Shown one piece after another: positions 51,160 to 59,537 of a stretch of DNA of 64,000 bases. The position numbers were made by a program, and so were the translations under genes. Numbering within the stretch: position 1 is the stretch's first letter; each line of letters starts with the position of its first letter. The DNA is taken from contig NZ_CP147012.1 of NCBI RefSeq assembly GCF_037126285.1, positions 3,804,676 to 3,868,675 on the forward strand. Direction: 5' to 3'. The notes beneath the pieces were generated by a model. The model was not told the origin of the DNA. It saw only the letters and a program-made list of their open reading frames with translations, and did no database searches. The stretch comes from Bernardetia sp. MNP-M8. GTDB lineage: Bacteria > Bacteroidota > Bacteroidia > Cytophagales > Bernardetiaceae.

Positions 51160-52425
51160 ATGAAAAACTCATTTTACACTTTTTATATTACTCACAGAGA
51201 GGCAAATGTGCCAATTAGAGAACGTTTTTCTTTATCCGAACGAGAAACCGAAACGCTTCTACTTGCCCTACAAAGTTCAGAATCTATAAAAGAAGTTTTT
51301 GTACTTTCTACTTGTAATCGTACCGAAATTTATTGTTATGGACAAGAAGATTCTCTGTCTATCATAAAGGAAAAATTTGCTCAATTAAAATCTGTTTCTA
51401 GTGAAGAATTGATGGAAATGGGTTTCAAATCAAATAGTAATTCGAAGGAAATAATAAAGCGTTTTTTTGAAATTAGTGTGGGAGCAGATTCTCAAATTGT
51501 AGGTGATTGGCAAATTACACATCAAGTCAAACAAGCCTATCAGCTTGCTTACGAGTTAGGAACAATTGGAACATATTTTCACAAACTGATAAATCATGTT
51601 TTGCAAACAAGTAAAAAAATTACTACACAGACTGTTTTTCGAAGTGGTGCTGCATCCGTTTCTTTTGCTACGGCTGATTTAGTGAGAAAACTTTTGAAGG
51701 ATAAACACAACATTCAAAGAAATGAAGCGATACAAATTTTGGTAGTTGGAGTCGGAAAAATTGGTGCTGATACGGTTCGTCATTTGCGAAAAATGGGAAT
51801 TAAAAATGTCAAGATTACAAATCGAACTATTGGAAAATCAGCTATGCTTGCTACTGAAAATGCGTATGAAATAGTAGAATTTTCAACTGTTTTTCAAGAA
51901 GCTCAAAAGGCAGATATTGTTATAAGTTCAGTTTCTCAACCCAATTTTTTCAATATTTCAAATATTGATGTAAAAAAAATACGTCCTAATCAGTGTTTTA
52001 TAGATTTATCTATGCCGAGAAGTATTGAAAGCAAACTCAATAATTTTATTAAAATATATACGATTGATGATTTGAAAGAACAAACAAAAGCTGTAAAAAA
52101 AGAAAGAATAGCAGCTTTACCTTTGGTTTATGAAATTTTAGAAAAAGGAGTGGAAGATTTTGAAAAATGGAATGAACAACATAAATATATTCTTCTCTTA
52201 CAACCTTACAAAATGGCTTTAGAAGAAGTCAAAAATAATATTTCAAATAAATATAGTGCTGAATTAGATGATAAAAACAAACATTTAATGATGCAAATGC
52301 TAACCGATTTTGAAGAGAAAGCAATGCGTATTCCTGTGGTGAATCTAAAAACACAACTCAATAATTCATCAAATATTGACAATCAAAAACCATTTTTAGA
52401 TATACTTCAACAATTATTTTCATAA
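51160..52425 (+). CDS. hemA: Glutamyl-tRNA reductase
   Basis: This is the first enzyme of the C5 route to haem: it reduces glutamyl-tRNA to glutamate-1-semialdehyde with NADPH. VFVLSTCNRTEIYCYG holds the catalytic cysteine (C52), FFEISVGADSQIVGDWQITHQVKQAY is the conserved substrate loop (usually GEPQILGQVK), and ILVVGVGKIGADTVRHLRKMGI is the Rossmann motif. The loop sequence VGDWQ, in place of the usual LGE-QI form, is typical of Bacteroidota. Standing after the cbb3 genes, it would link haem supply to oxidase expression. It is 421 residues long, which is normal. Confidence 0.95.
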   Translation: MKNSFYTFYITHREANVPIRERFSLSERETETLLLALQSSESIKEVFVLSTCNRTEIYCYGQEDSLSIIKEKFAQLKSVSSEELMEMGFKSNSNSKEIIKRFFEISVGADSQIVGDWQITHQVKQAYQLAYELGTIGTYFHKLINHVLQTSKKITTQTVFRSGAASVSFATADLVRKLLKDKHNIQRNEAIQILVVGVGKIGADTVRHLRKMGIKNVKITNRTIGKSAMLATENAYEIVEFSTVFQEAQKADIVISSVSQPNFFNISNIDVKKIRPNQCFIDLSMPRSIESKLNNFIKIYTIDDLKEQTKAVKKERIAALPLVYEILEKGVEDFEKWNEQHKYILLLQPYKMALEEVKNNISNKYSAELDDKNKHLMMQMLTDFEEKAMRIPVVNLKTQLNNSSNIDNQKPFLDILQQLFS

Positions 52426-52427
52426 AG

Positions 52428-52489
52428 TATCACAGACTTCCAATCTGTGTAAAAATATCTTTTCCTACAGACTAGTAAGTCTGTCATAC
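52428..52489. repeat. CAGACTT family, two diverged palindromes
   Basis: TATCACAGACTTCCAATCTG (52428) and CTACAGACTAGTAAGTCTGT (52466) are separate palindromes lying inverted to each other, as at 41695-41759. They fill the hemA/SafE-like gap. Confidence 0.75.
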
Positions 52490-52499
52490 ATAAACAAAT

Positions 52500-53171
52500 A
52501 TGTTTTTTCCAGCTTTACTTCTCGGTCTTACAGGTAGTTTGCATTGTGTGGGAATGTGCGCTCCTCTCACATTTGCATTTATGCAGGGCAAAAATTTTGT
52601 TCAAAAACTTTTCTTTTATCAGTTAGGCAGAATTCTGATGTACGCCATTTTAGGAATGGGAGTTGGTTTTGTCGGACAGGCTTTGTTTTTTTCAAATTGG
52701 CAAAGTTATGCTGCTTTTCTGTTGGGTGGTACACTGATTTTGGCAGGTCTTTTTAGTTTTAATTTGGATAGAATAACCAATAAAATTTCTGTTTTGAAAT
52801 GGATTTCTTTAAAAATAACGCCTTTGATAGGAAATTATCTGTTTGATGAAAAACCCTATAAATTATTTTTTGCAGGACTTTTAAATGGTCTGTTGCCTTG
52901 TGGTTTGGTTTATTTTGCACTTTTGGGAGCAGTTGCAGCAGGAACAAGCCTTGAAGGTGGAATTTTTATGACAGGTTTTGGGCTTGGAACACTTCCTTTA
53001 CTTCTTACTTCTTTATTTTTTTCAAAATATTTCTCTCAAAAAATAAATACAAAAAACATTATTTTTCAAAAATTAAAAATTATTTATCCCTATGCTTTTA
53101 TACTTATGGGTATTTGGTTTTTGGGAATGGGAATAATTTCTTGGCAAAATGGTGTGGCTGATTGTCATTAG
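52500..53171 (+). CDS. SafE/TauE-type membrane protein of the cbb3 cluster
   Basis: Six hydrophobic segments are visible. LLLGLTGSLHCVGMCAPLTFAF at the N-terminus carries the H-C-x3-C motif of the SafE_2 (urease accessory-like) family, and NGLLPCGLVYFALLGA is the matching second repeat with another cysteine. In cbb3 clusters these proteins are thought to handle copper, working with CcoI. Since no ccoI gene is in the window, this could be an alternative copper route (inference). It is 223 residues long. Confidence 0.85.
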   Translation: MFFPALLLGLTGSLHCVGMCAPLTFAFMQGKNFVQKLFFYQLGRILMYAILGMGVGFVGQALFFSNWQSYAAFLLGGTLILAGLFSFNLDRITNKISVLKWISLKITPLIGNYLFDEKPYKLFFAGLLNGLLPCGLVYFALLGAVAAGTSLEGGIFMTGFGLGTLPLLLTSLFFSKYFSQKINTKNIIFQKLKIIYPYAFILMGIWFLGMGIISWQNGVADCH

Positions 53172-53246
53172 CTTGATTTTGATTAGATTGTTGTTTAATT
53201 TTATAAAAAATACAATCAGTAAAGAAAAAGTATTATACTATCCACC

Positions 53247-53963
53247 ATGAAAAAGAAAAAAGTTGAATTCCCAAAATGTGAAACTTGCCCAAAACGAGCT
53301 GCTTCGGTTTTTTGTGATTTATCAGAAGAAGAAGTTGCAAATATGTCAGCTACAAAAGGGTGTAATTTTTATAAACGAGGTCAAAATTTATTTTATGAAG
53401 GTTCTCGTGCTATTGGTGTACATTGTATTTATGAAGGAAAAGTAAAACTGACCAAATTAGGAATTGATGGAAAAGAACAGATTGTCAAAATAGCTTCAGA
53501 TGGAGAGGTATTGGGATATAATTCTTTACTTAGTCAAATGCCTTATAATGTTTCAGCAGAGGCACTAGATGATGCTGTAGTATGTTTTTTACCTACTTCG
53601 ACTTTTTCAGAACTCATCGACGATAATAAGAATTTTCCTCGTAAGATGATGCAACTGATGGCAAAAGATACGCAAGATATGGAGCAACGTCTTACAAATT
53701 GGATGCAAAAATCAGTTAGAGAACGTCTTGCAGAGGTTCTTTTATTGCTTCATAATCGCTACCCAGATAAAGATAAAAATCAAACCATTGATGTTCGTTT
53801 GAGCCGAGAAGAAATTGCAAATCTCGTCGGAACTGCCACAGAAAGTGCCATTCGTTATCTTTCTGAACTCAACACTGATAAAATTATAGAATTAAAAGGA
53901 AAGGAAATAATTATTTTAGATAGAGAAAAACTTGTCAAGATAGCCAATATTGATATAGTTTAA
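53247..53963 (+). CDS. Crp/Fnr-family regulator with N-terminal cysteine cluster
   Basis: Cysteines C11, C14 and C23 (CETCPKRAASVFC), plus C39 and C60, precede and enter the cyclic-nucleotide-binding fold (GQNLFYEGSRAIGVHCIYEGKVKL). In FNR proteins a similar N-terminal cluster binds an oxygen-labile [4Fe-4S]. The DNA-binding domain has SREEIANLVGTATESAIRYLSEL. The 238 residues fit the family. Position next to the cbb3 and hemA genes makes an oxygen-dependent regulator of this locus likely, and the 86-bp leaders are its best candidate targets (inference). Confidence 0.9.
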   Translation: MKKKKVEFPKCETCPKRAASVFCDLSEEEVANMSATKGCNFYKRGQNLFYEGSRAIGVHCIYEGKVKLTKLGIDGKEQIVKIASDGEVLGYNSLLSQMPYNVSAEALDDAVVCFLPTSTFSELIDDNKNFPRKMMQLMAKDTQDMEQRLTNWMQKSVRERLAEVLLLLHNRYPDKDKNQTIDVRLSREEIANLVGTATESAIRYLSELNTDKIIELKGKEIIILDREKLVKIANIDIV

Positions 53964-53981
53964 CTCTTAATCAAAATTGTT

Positions 53982-55472
53982 TTAATCATTCAAAAAATAG
54001 CTAATATCTTCTAAGAGTCCAATGTCAGAAGGTAATTTTGTGTCAGAATATACCAATTTGCCTTTTTTATCGATTAGAAAAGCTGATGGCAAGCCATTCA
54101 AGTTATACCCTAATGTATCAGAAAAATAACAAGTGAGAGAAGTTATATTTAGTTCTTTAAACCTAGTCTCTAAATTTTTATTGTTTGAAGAAACAGTAGA
54201 ACTTAATTTTGCTGTCTGAATCCAAAGGAACACAATTTGATTTGATTTATTTTCAGTTTGATTTTTTATTTGATTATTTAAGTATTCAAAACCTTTTAAA
54301 TAATTTTCTATAAAATCACTTTCTAAAGAGCCAAAAAACAAATAAACAATTTTGCCTCTAAAATCAGATAATTTTACAGTTGCACCAGTTGCATCTGGTA
54401 AAGAAAAGTTGGGTGCAAGTTTTCCTATTTTCATCTTCTGACTATTTTCAATAAACTCTTTTAGAACTGAAGCTGATTTGTCGTCTTTATGAATGGAAAG
54501 ATATTTCTTATAGTATTTTTTATAGAGTTTTTCGTTGCCTTGTTTGGCTAATTCTATAATCAAAATGGACTGTGCGTGTGCTTGTACGCTTCCAAGGAGT
54601 TCTTTTTCTGTAATCTCAAATAAAAGAGGGTAATACAAATCCGAATAGGCTTTTAGAGAAGTTTCTTGGTGAGATTTGATATAACGAAATTCTAAATAAT
54701 TTCTCAAAAAACGTAAATAAGCAGGCTGATTTAGAGCTGATGGACTTTGAATAATTGTTTCTTCAAAAAAAGAGTAATATTCGTCAGACAGAATTTTTGG
54801 TGTTTGTTCATTCAAAAAAGCGTGTAAAACAGAATATTCAGCTAAATGATTTGCATTTTCATACGCAATTCGCTGTTCCATTGCCAAAATAAAATCGTCA
54901 GAAAGAGGTTTTTTTCCTATGGTTTCTTCTAAAAGCTTGAATTGATTTTTACGTAACTTCTCTACTTCGCTTTTAAAATTTTTTTCATTCGAATTTTTAT
55001 ATTTCTTTGGATACAGCGTATTTTTAGAACTATTGCCAAATTCTATTTCCCATTTTTGTAGAAAGTTATTTTCGGCTGCACCCAAGCCAGAAAATTTTGT
55101 TCCATAAGGCAAAGCACCTAATTCTACTTGCATATTTAAACTATCACCTACATGAAGATAAATTTGTCCTTGTTTGTCTTTACATTTCCATAAAAGCCAA
55201 GTTGATTTTTTGAGAGGAATTATAAAATTAAATTCTCCTTTTTCATTTGTTGTAACAAGGTGTCTTTTGGGTTGAAAAGTCAAGTATTGATATTGATATT
55301 CTATAATTATTTCATACGAAGACGCAGGAAGCATTTTTCCTTCTAAAATAGTAGAAAATTGAGCAAAACTTTCAAAAGAAAAACTAAATGAAAATAAAAA
55401 GCACAAGACTAGAATAATTTTTTTTGCAATAGGGCTTTTAAAAATATAAATTAAACGTAAAAAAATAGTCAT
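53982..55472 (-). CDS. TlpA-like thioredoxin-fold protein lacking the CxxC
   Basis: A signal peptide (LVLCFLFSFSFSFESFAQ) is followed by a beta-rich N-terminal domain typical of Bacteroidota TlpA-like proteins (FSTILEGKMLPASSYEI ... LKKSTWLLWKCKDKQGQIYLHVGD), a helical linker, and a peroxiredoxin/thioredoxin domain from about residue 345 (LAPNFSLPDATGATVKLSDFRGKIVYLFFGS). The usual WCxxC is replaced by LESDF, so it cannot act as a disulfide reductase in the normal way. SAFLIDKKGKLVY is still present. It is 496 residues long and converges with the Crp/Fnr gene (18 bp apart). Confidence 0.85.
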   Translation of the reverse strand: MTIFLRLIYIFKSPIAKKIILVLCFLFSFSFSFESFAQFSTILEGKMLPASSYEIIIEYQYQYLTFQPKRHLVTTNEKGEFNFIIPLKKSTWLLWKCKDKQGQIYLHVGDSLNMQVELGALPYGTKFSGLGAAENNFLQKWEIEFGNSSKNTLYPKKYKNSNEKNFKSEVEKLRKNQFKLLEETIGKKPLSDDFILAMEQRIAYENANHLAEYSVLHAFLNEQTPKILSDEYYSFFEETIIQSPSALNQPAYLRFLRNYLEFRYIKSHQETSLKAYSDLYYPLLFEITEKELLGSVQAHAQSILIIELAKQGNEKLYKKYYKKYLSIHKDDKSASVLKEFIENSQKMKIGKLAPNFSLPDATGATVKLSDFRGKIVYLFFGSLESDFIENYLKGFEYLNNQIKNQTENKSNQIVFLWIQTAKLSSTVSSNNKNLETRFKELNITSLTCYFSDTLGYNLNGLPSAFLIDKKGKLVYSDTKLPSDIGLLEDISYFLND

Positions 55473-55638
55473 TAATAAAGAATTATGAGAAATAGTGTAC
55501 TATCAAAACTAAAATTAAATAATTATCAAAATTAAGCCAAATTCTATTGATATAATACACATGCAACAAAATTGCGCTGCTTATTTTTTAATTTTGAAAG
55601 TCTAGTTTATATTTATTGCATTTTTTAAACTTCAATTT

Positions 55639-56598
55639 ATGTCACATTCACACGACCATAATCATACAGGACATAGGCACGAACACGCTCCCCAAAGTCT
55701 AGAAAATATCAATTCAGCTTTTTACATTGGTATTGCTCTCAATATTGTTTTTACAGCTATCGAATTTATTTATGGTTATTCTACTGATTCTTTAGCTCTT
55801 TTGTCAGATGCCACTCATAATCTAAGTGATGTAGGAAGTCTTATTTTAGCTCTTGTTGGGATGAAACTTGCCAAAAAAACAGCTACTCTAAGCTATACCT
55901 ATGGTTTTAAAAAGGCTTCTTTATTAGCTTCTCTTATCAATTCTGTTTTGCTTGTGGCTGTTGCTGGAGGAATTATTTATGAAGCAATTCACCGTTTTAC
56001 TAATCCTTCTCCTTTAACAGGAAATACTATTATTGTTGTCTCTGCAATTGGAGTTGTGATAAACACAGTTTCTGCATTTTTATTTTTTAAAGGACAAAAA
56101 GATGATATTAATGTAAAAGGAGCTTTTTTACATTTGCTTGTCGATGCGCTTGTTTCAGTAGGTGTAGTGATTGCAGGAACGATTATTTATTTTACAGATT
56201 GGACAATTATTGACCCTATTATTAGCTGCGTTATTGCAATTGTTGTTTTGGTTTCGACATGGAATTTGTTTAATGAAAGTGTGCGTTTGGTTTTAGATGG
56301 CGTTCCGAGCAGCATAAAAATAGAAGATATAAAGGAGTCTCTTTTAGAAATAGAAGAAATAGATAAAGTTCATCACATGCATGTTTGGGCATTGAGCAGT
56401 ACCGAAAATGCAATGACTGTGCATGTTGTTTTAAAAAAATATGCCTTAGATGCTGCAAATAGCAATGCCGAAACTCCTCTTCAACGTTGGGAACGTCTTA
56501 AATTGATTATTCGTCATAAACTTCTGCATCATTCTGTTCATCATGCGACTTTAGAACTTGATGCTGATGATAGTTTGGCAGATGAGAAAGTGCATTAA
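55639..56598 (+). CDS. Cation diffusion facilitator (Zn2+/Co2+/Cd2+ exporter)
   Basis: The N-terminus is histidine-rich (HSHDHNHTGHRHEHAP), a likely metal buffer. Six membrane segments contain the two metal sites: SLALLSDATHNLSDVGSLI (H and D ligands) and GAFLHLLVDALVSVGVVIAG (HxxxD). The C-terminal cytoplasmic domain has HVWALSSTENAMTVHVVL. The length of 319 residues and these motifs fit CzcD/ZitB, which exchange zinc for protons. It stands alone, and no metalloregulator is adjacent. Confidence 0.95.
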   Translation: MSHSHDHNHTGHRHEHAPQSLENINSAFYIGIALNIVFTAIEFIYGYSTDSLALLSDATHNLSDVGSLILALVGMKLAKKTATLSYTYGFKKASLLASLINSVLLVAVAGGIIYEAIHRFTNPSPLTGNTIIVVSAIGVVINTVSAFLFFKGQKDDINVKGAFLHLLVDALVSVGVVIAGTIIYFTDWTIIDPIISCVIAIVVLVSTWNLFNESVRLVLDGVPSSIKIEDIKESLLEIEEIDKVHHMHVWALSSTENAMTVHVVLKKYALDAANSNAETPLQRWERLKLIIRHKLLHHSVHHATLELDADDSLADEKVH

Positions 56599-56672
56599 GG
56601 AATGATGATCTGCCAAAGCAGCTAAAGCTAATTATTGATAAATAAATAATTGGGCAGAATTAATAACAAAAC

Positions 56673-56790
56673 CCACGATTTTAATCGTGGGAAAAGAGGA
56701 GCAGAAAGGTGGAAAATATCCTCCAACTATCCCATAACTAAAGTTATGGGTTTCATTCTTTCTGCCATTGTCGGTGTCCCCACTGGCGAT
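56673..56790. repeat. Cluster of three palindromes after the CDF gene
   Basis: CCCACGATTTTAATCGTGGG (56673-56692), CCCATAACTAAAGTTATGGG (56732-56751) and a copy of the CCATTGTCGGTGTC family (56762-56790) lie together. With 56599-56672 they fill the gap of about 350 bp between the CDF and histone-like genes, where I see no ORF. Confidence 0.8.
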
Positions 56791-56883
56791 AGTAAAACAC
56801 AAATAAACTTATGTTACACTGTATTTTAAATTTAAAAGCAGTAGTTTATTTAATTCTTATTCTTAATAAGGTTTGGAAAAGCA

Positions 56884-56917
56884 AAAAACCATTTCTATAA
56901 AAATAGAAATGGTTTTT
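56884..56917. terminator. Intrinsic terminator after the histone-like gene
   Basis: AAAAACCATTTCTA pairs with TAGAAATGGTTTTT (14 bp perfect, 6-nt loop). The hairpin has U-runs on both strands and lies downstream of the minus-strand gene ending at 56956. Confidence 0.9.
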
Positions 56918-56955
56918 ATTATAACAGTTGTAAAGAATTATCTTTAAAGTAAAAA

Positions 56956-57150
56956 TTACTTCTTAGCAGCTTCAGTACGTTTGTTTTTAGTTTCCTGTAC
57001 TTCTGTACGGATTTCTTGTGCTATTTTTTTGAGGTCTTGCATTCCTTTACGGATACGAGTTCCTGCTGCTTGATTTTCTTTATCGTAAAATTTAGAAAAA
57101 TCTTCTTTAAGTTGTGTGATTAAGTCTTCGACTTCTTGATAACGACCCAT
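56956..57150 (-). CDS. Histone H1-like (Hc1-type) DNA-binding protein
   Basis: This 64-residue protein is helical, highly charged and lysine-rich (LTQLKEDFSKFYDKENQAAGTRIRKGMQDLKKIAQEIRTEVQETKNKR, ending AAKK). It matches the small Hc1/histone H1-like proteins found in almost all Bacteroidota, which coat or compact DNA. It has its own strong terminator, consistent with high expression. Confidence 0.88.
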   Translation of the reverse strand: MGRYQEVEDLITQLKEDFSKFYDKENQAAGTRIRKGMQDLKKIAQEIRTEVQETKNKRTEAAKK

Positions 57151-57477
57151 AGTGAAAAGTAAATTGAAGGTTATAAATTAAATTTAAAAAAATGCTTTTA
57201 AAAGCAAAAAAGGTATAAGACAAAATGCCTGTATAGCTCTATTATGCCCTATTTGAATGACAATATACTAACAAAACTATCAAAAACAGCGTTTTGAGCC
57301 GTTTTTTTTAGACTTTCTTATATATTTTTTTCAATAGTGAAATTATATTTTTTCTTCTATTGATAGAAAAACTTCTTAACAATCTGAAAAACAATTAGTT
57401 AGTGTTATTTGTCAAGTAAGTATTTAATTTTTAAAAAACACCAACAAATAGAATATAACATAGCTATACGGATTTAA
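57151..57477. other. Gene-free region upstream of the histone-like gene
   Basis: About 327 bp of AT-rich sequence between the starts and stops of two minus-strand genes. It should hold the histone-gene promoter and the 3' end of the oxoamine synthase gene. AAACAGCGTTTTGAGCCGTTT near 57285-57306 is weakly repetitive. I see no ORF or RNA. Confidence 0.4.
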
Positions 57478-58767
57478 TTAGATAGCAGCACTAATTTCAT
57501 TGTTTGCATAAACTCCATTTTTGAGCTTATCCGAAACTGCTTTAAATGCTTCAATGGTTTGTTTTACATCTTCTAATGTATGCGCTGCTGTTGGAATAAG
57601 ACGCAACATAATTACATCTTTAGGAACAACTGGATAAATTACAACCGAACAGAAAATAAAGTAATTTTCACGAAGGTCAATGATAAGATTTCCTGCTTCA
57701 TTATTGCCACCACTCAAAAATACAGGTGTAACAGGTGAATCTGTCTCGCCAATATTAAAGCCATTTTCACGCAAACCATCTTGAAGCGCACGCACTACTT
57801 TCCAAAGATTAGCTTTTAGTTCTGGCATAGTACGAAGCATTTCCAAACGTTTCATGTTGCCAACAACAAGAGGCATTGGTAATGTCTTTGCATAAATCTG
57901 TGAACGCATGTTGTAACGTAAATAATTAATTACGTCTTCAGGACCTGAAACGAAAGCTCCAATACTTGCCATAGATTTGGCAAATGTAGAGAAATAAATA
58001 TCAATTTCGTCTTGAACGCCTTGTGCTTCTCCCGTTCCGATTCCTGTTTCTCCCATTGTACCGAAGCCATGAGCATCGTCAACAAGCATACGAAAATTAT
58101 ATTTTTTTCTAAGCTCAACAATTTCTTTTAGTTTACCTTGGTCGCCAAGCATTCCAAATACTCCTTCTGTAATTACTAAAATAGCTCCTCCTGTATTCTC
58201 TACATATTTAGTAGCTCTTTCTAATTGTTTTTCACAGTTTTCGATATTATTGTGAGGAAAAACATAACGTTTTGCAAGGCTCATTCTGAGTCCATCAAGA
58301 ATACAAGCATGTGATTCAGAATCATAAACTACAACATCTTTACGATCAAGAAGTGCATCTACAACAGACATAATCCCTTGATAGCCATAATTCAATATAA
58401 AAGTATCTTCTTTTTGTACAAAATCCGAAAGCTGAGATTCAAATTCTTCTATTGTATTTGAGTTTCCAGACATCATACGTGAACCCATCGGATAGGCAAG
58501 TCCCCAATCTTTAGTAGCTTCTGTATCTGCCTTACGAACCTCTGGGTGGTTAGCAAGTCCTAAGTAATTATTCAAACTCCATGTCAATACTTCTTTTCCT
58601 CTAAATCTCATGCGAGGCTTCAATTCGCCTTCCAATTTTGGAAACGCAAAATAGCCATGTGCAATAGAAGAAAATTGACCTAAAGGGCCACGATTTGTTT
58701 TTAATTTTTCGAATAAATCCACGTTATATCTTTTAGTTAATGGTTGATGTAGCGGCTTTTTAATCAA
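57478..58767 (-). CDS. Alpha-oxoamine synthase (serine palmitoyltransferase / cysteate acyltransferase candidate)
   Basis: This is a PLP enzyme of the oxoamine synthase family: SLNNYLGLANHPEV near the start, LVDDAHGFGTMGETGIG for the PLP ring, and FSTFAKSMASIGAFVSG with the internal-aldimine lysine. These enzymes join an amino acid to an acyl-CoA or acyl-ACP with loss of CO2. Choices are serine palmitoyltransferase (sphingolipids), the cysteate acyltransferase of the sulfonolipid capnine (made by the Cytophaga-Flexibacter group), and Kbl. The long N-terminal part, about 60 residues before the family core, argues for a lipid enzyme over Kbl (inference). It is 429 residues long. Confidence 0.88.
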   Translation of the reverse strand: MIKKPLHQPLTKRYNVDLFEKLKTNRGPLGQFSSIAHGYFAFPKLEGELKPRMRFRGKEVLTWSLNNYLGLANHPEVRKADTEATKDWGLAYPMGSRMMSGNSNTIEEFESQLSDFVQKEDTFILNYGYQGIMSVVDALLDRKDVVVYDSESHACILDGLRMSLAKRYVFPHNNIENCEKQLERATKYVENTGGAILVITEGVFGMLGDQGKLKEIVELRKKYNFRMLVDDAHGFGTMGETGIGTGEAQGVQDEIDIYFSTFAKSMASIGAFVSGPEDVINYLRYNMRSQIYAKTLPMPLVVGNMKRLEMLRTMPELKANLWKVVRALQDGLRENGFNIGETDSPVTPVFLSGGNNEAGNLIIDLRENYFIFCSVVIYPVVPKDVIMLRLIPTAAHTLEDVKQTIEAFKAVSDKLKNGVYANNEISAAI

Positions 58768-59220
58768 TATTTAATTACTGATTTATAAATCAATATATTC
58801 TTTCAAATTGATTTTTTTATAATTTTATTAATCATAAAACTATTTTTTACTTATATATGAAGATACGAATAAAAGCAGGAAGTAAAAAAGCAAGATTACC
58901 TATTTTTTATTAAAAGCCGAAAAAATAATACGCAAATATAGTGCGAAAAGGGCAATTTTGGAAATACAGAGCTATTCTAAGCCATTTTTGTTCGAAATTT
59001 CTCTTAAATTAACTCAGAATTTAAAAAAATAGAAATACCGTTATTAGTGTTTTATCGATAGCAACTTGTTGTTGGTCTTAGACTTGTATTTTCAAGTAAA
59101 TACAAAACTACTTACACTCGCAGATTTGAAGACTAAGCAGAATAAGGACTGGGGAGAGCCATTTTATAGATAGCTGAGCTATAGTTGGAGTGATGCTTCT
59201 AATCTGTTGACATTTTTACA
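58768..59220. ncRNA. Gene-free region, possibly a structured transcript around 59080-59185
   Basis: No ORF is credible here. Structures include CTTAG-A-CTT (near 59078) pairing with AAG-A-CTAAG (near 59131), TTGTATTTTCAAGTAAATACAA inside it (an 8-bp stem), and ATAGCT-G-AGCTAT near 59170. Composition is locally richer in G (GGACTGGGGAGAGCC). The pattern could be an unannotated RNA, but the evidence is weak. Confidence 0.25.
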
Positions 59221-59224
59221 AAAA

Positions 59225-59254
59225 AAGTAAGTTCTACCAAGGAAGAACTTACTT
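59225..59254 (-). terminator. Intrinsic terminator of the 42-residue protein gene
   Basis: AAGTAAGTTCT pairs with AGAACTTACTT (11 bp perfect, 8-nt loop) and is followed by six U on the minus strand. It lies 19 bp past the stop at 59274. Confidence 0.9.
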
Positions 59255-59273
59255 AACAGTTAAATAATTACTA

Positions 59274-59402
59274 CTACTTTTTTGTGCTTTTTGAAGGCTT
59301 CAACGAAGGAGTATTACCAGGAGTATTTTTATTATCTCTTTGACGTCTATCAGGCTTTCCTGTCGATATAGCAACTCTTTTTGGTCCAGGTTTAAGTCCC
59401 AT
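59274..59402 (-). CDS. Small basic protein, 42 residues
   Basis: The frame reads MGLKPGPKRVAISTGKPD, then RRQRDNKNTPGNTPSLKPSK and STKK. It is strongly basic (Lys/Arg) with Gly and Pro, and probably disordered. The intrinsic terminator directly after its stop supports a real gene. I do not know the family. It could bind RNA or ribosomes (inference). Confidence 0.6.
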   Translation of the reverse strand: MGLKPGPKRVAISTGKPDRRQRDNKNTPGNTPSLKPSKSTKK

Positions 59403-59537
59403 AATTAAATAGTTTGGTTATCATTAAAGAATAAATTTATGTAAGTGTAAACGTAATTAAACACTCATTATCATAAAAGTTTTTTTCGATAAAAAGTTCC
59501 ATCAATAAAACTTTTCTCATCAAATCTATTAAAAAAT

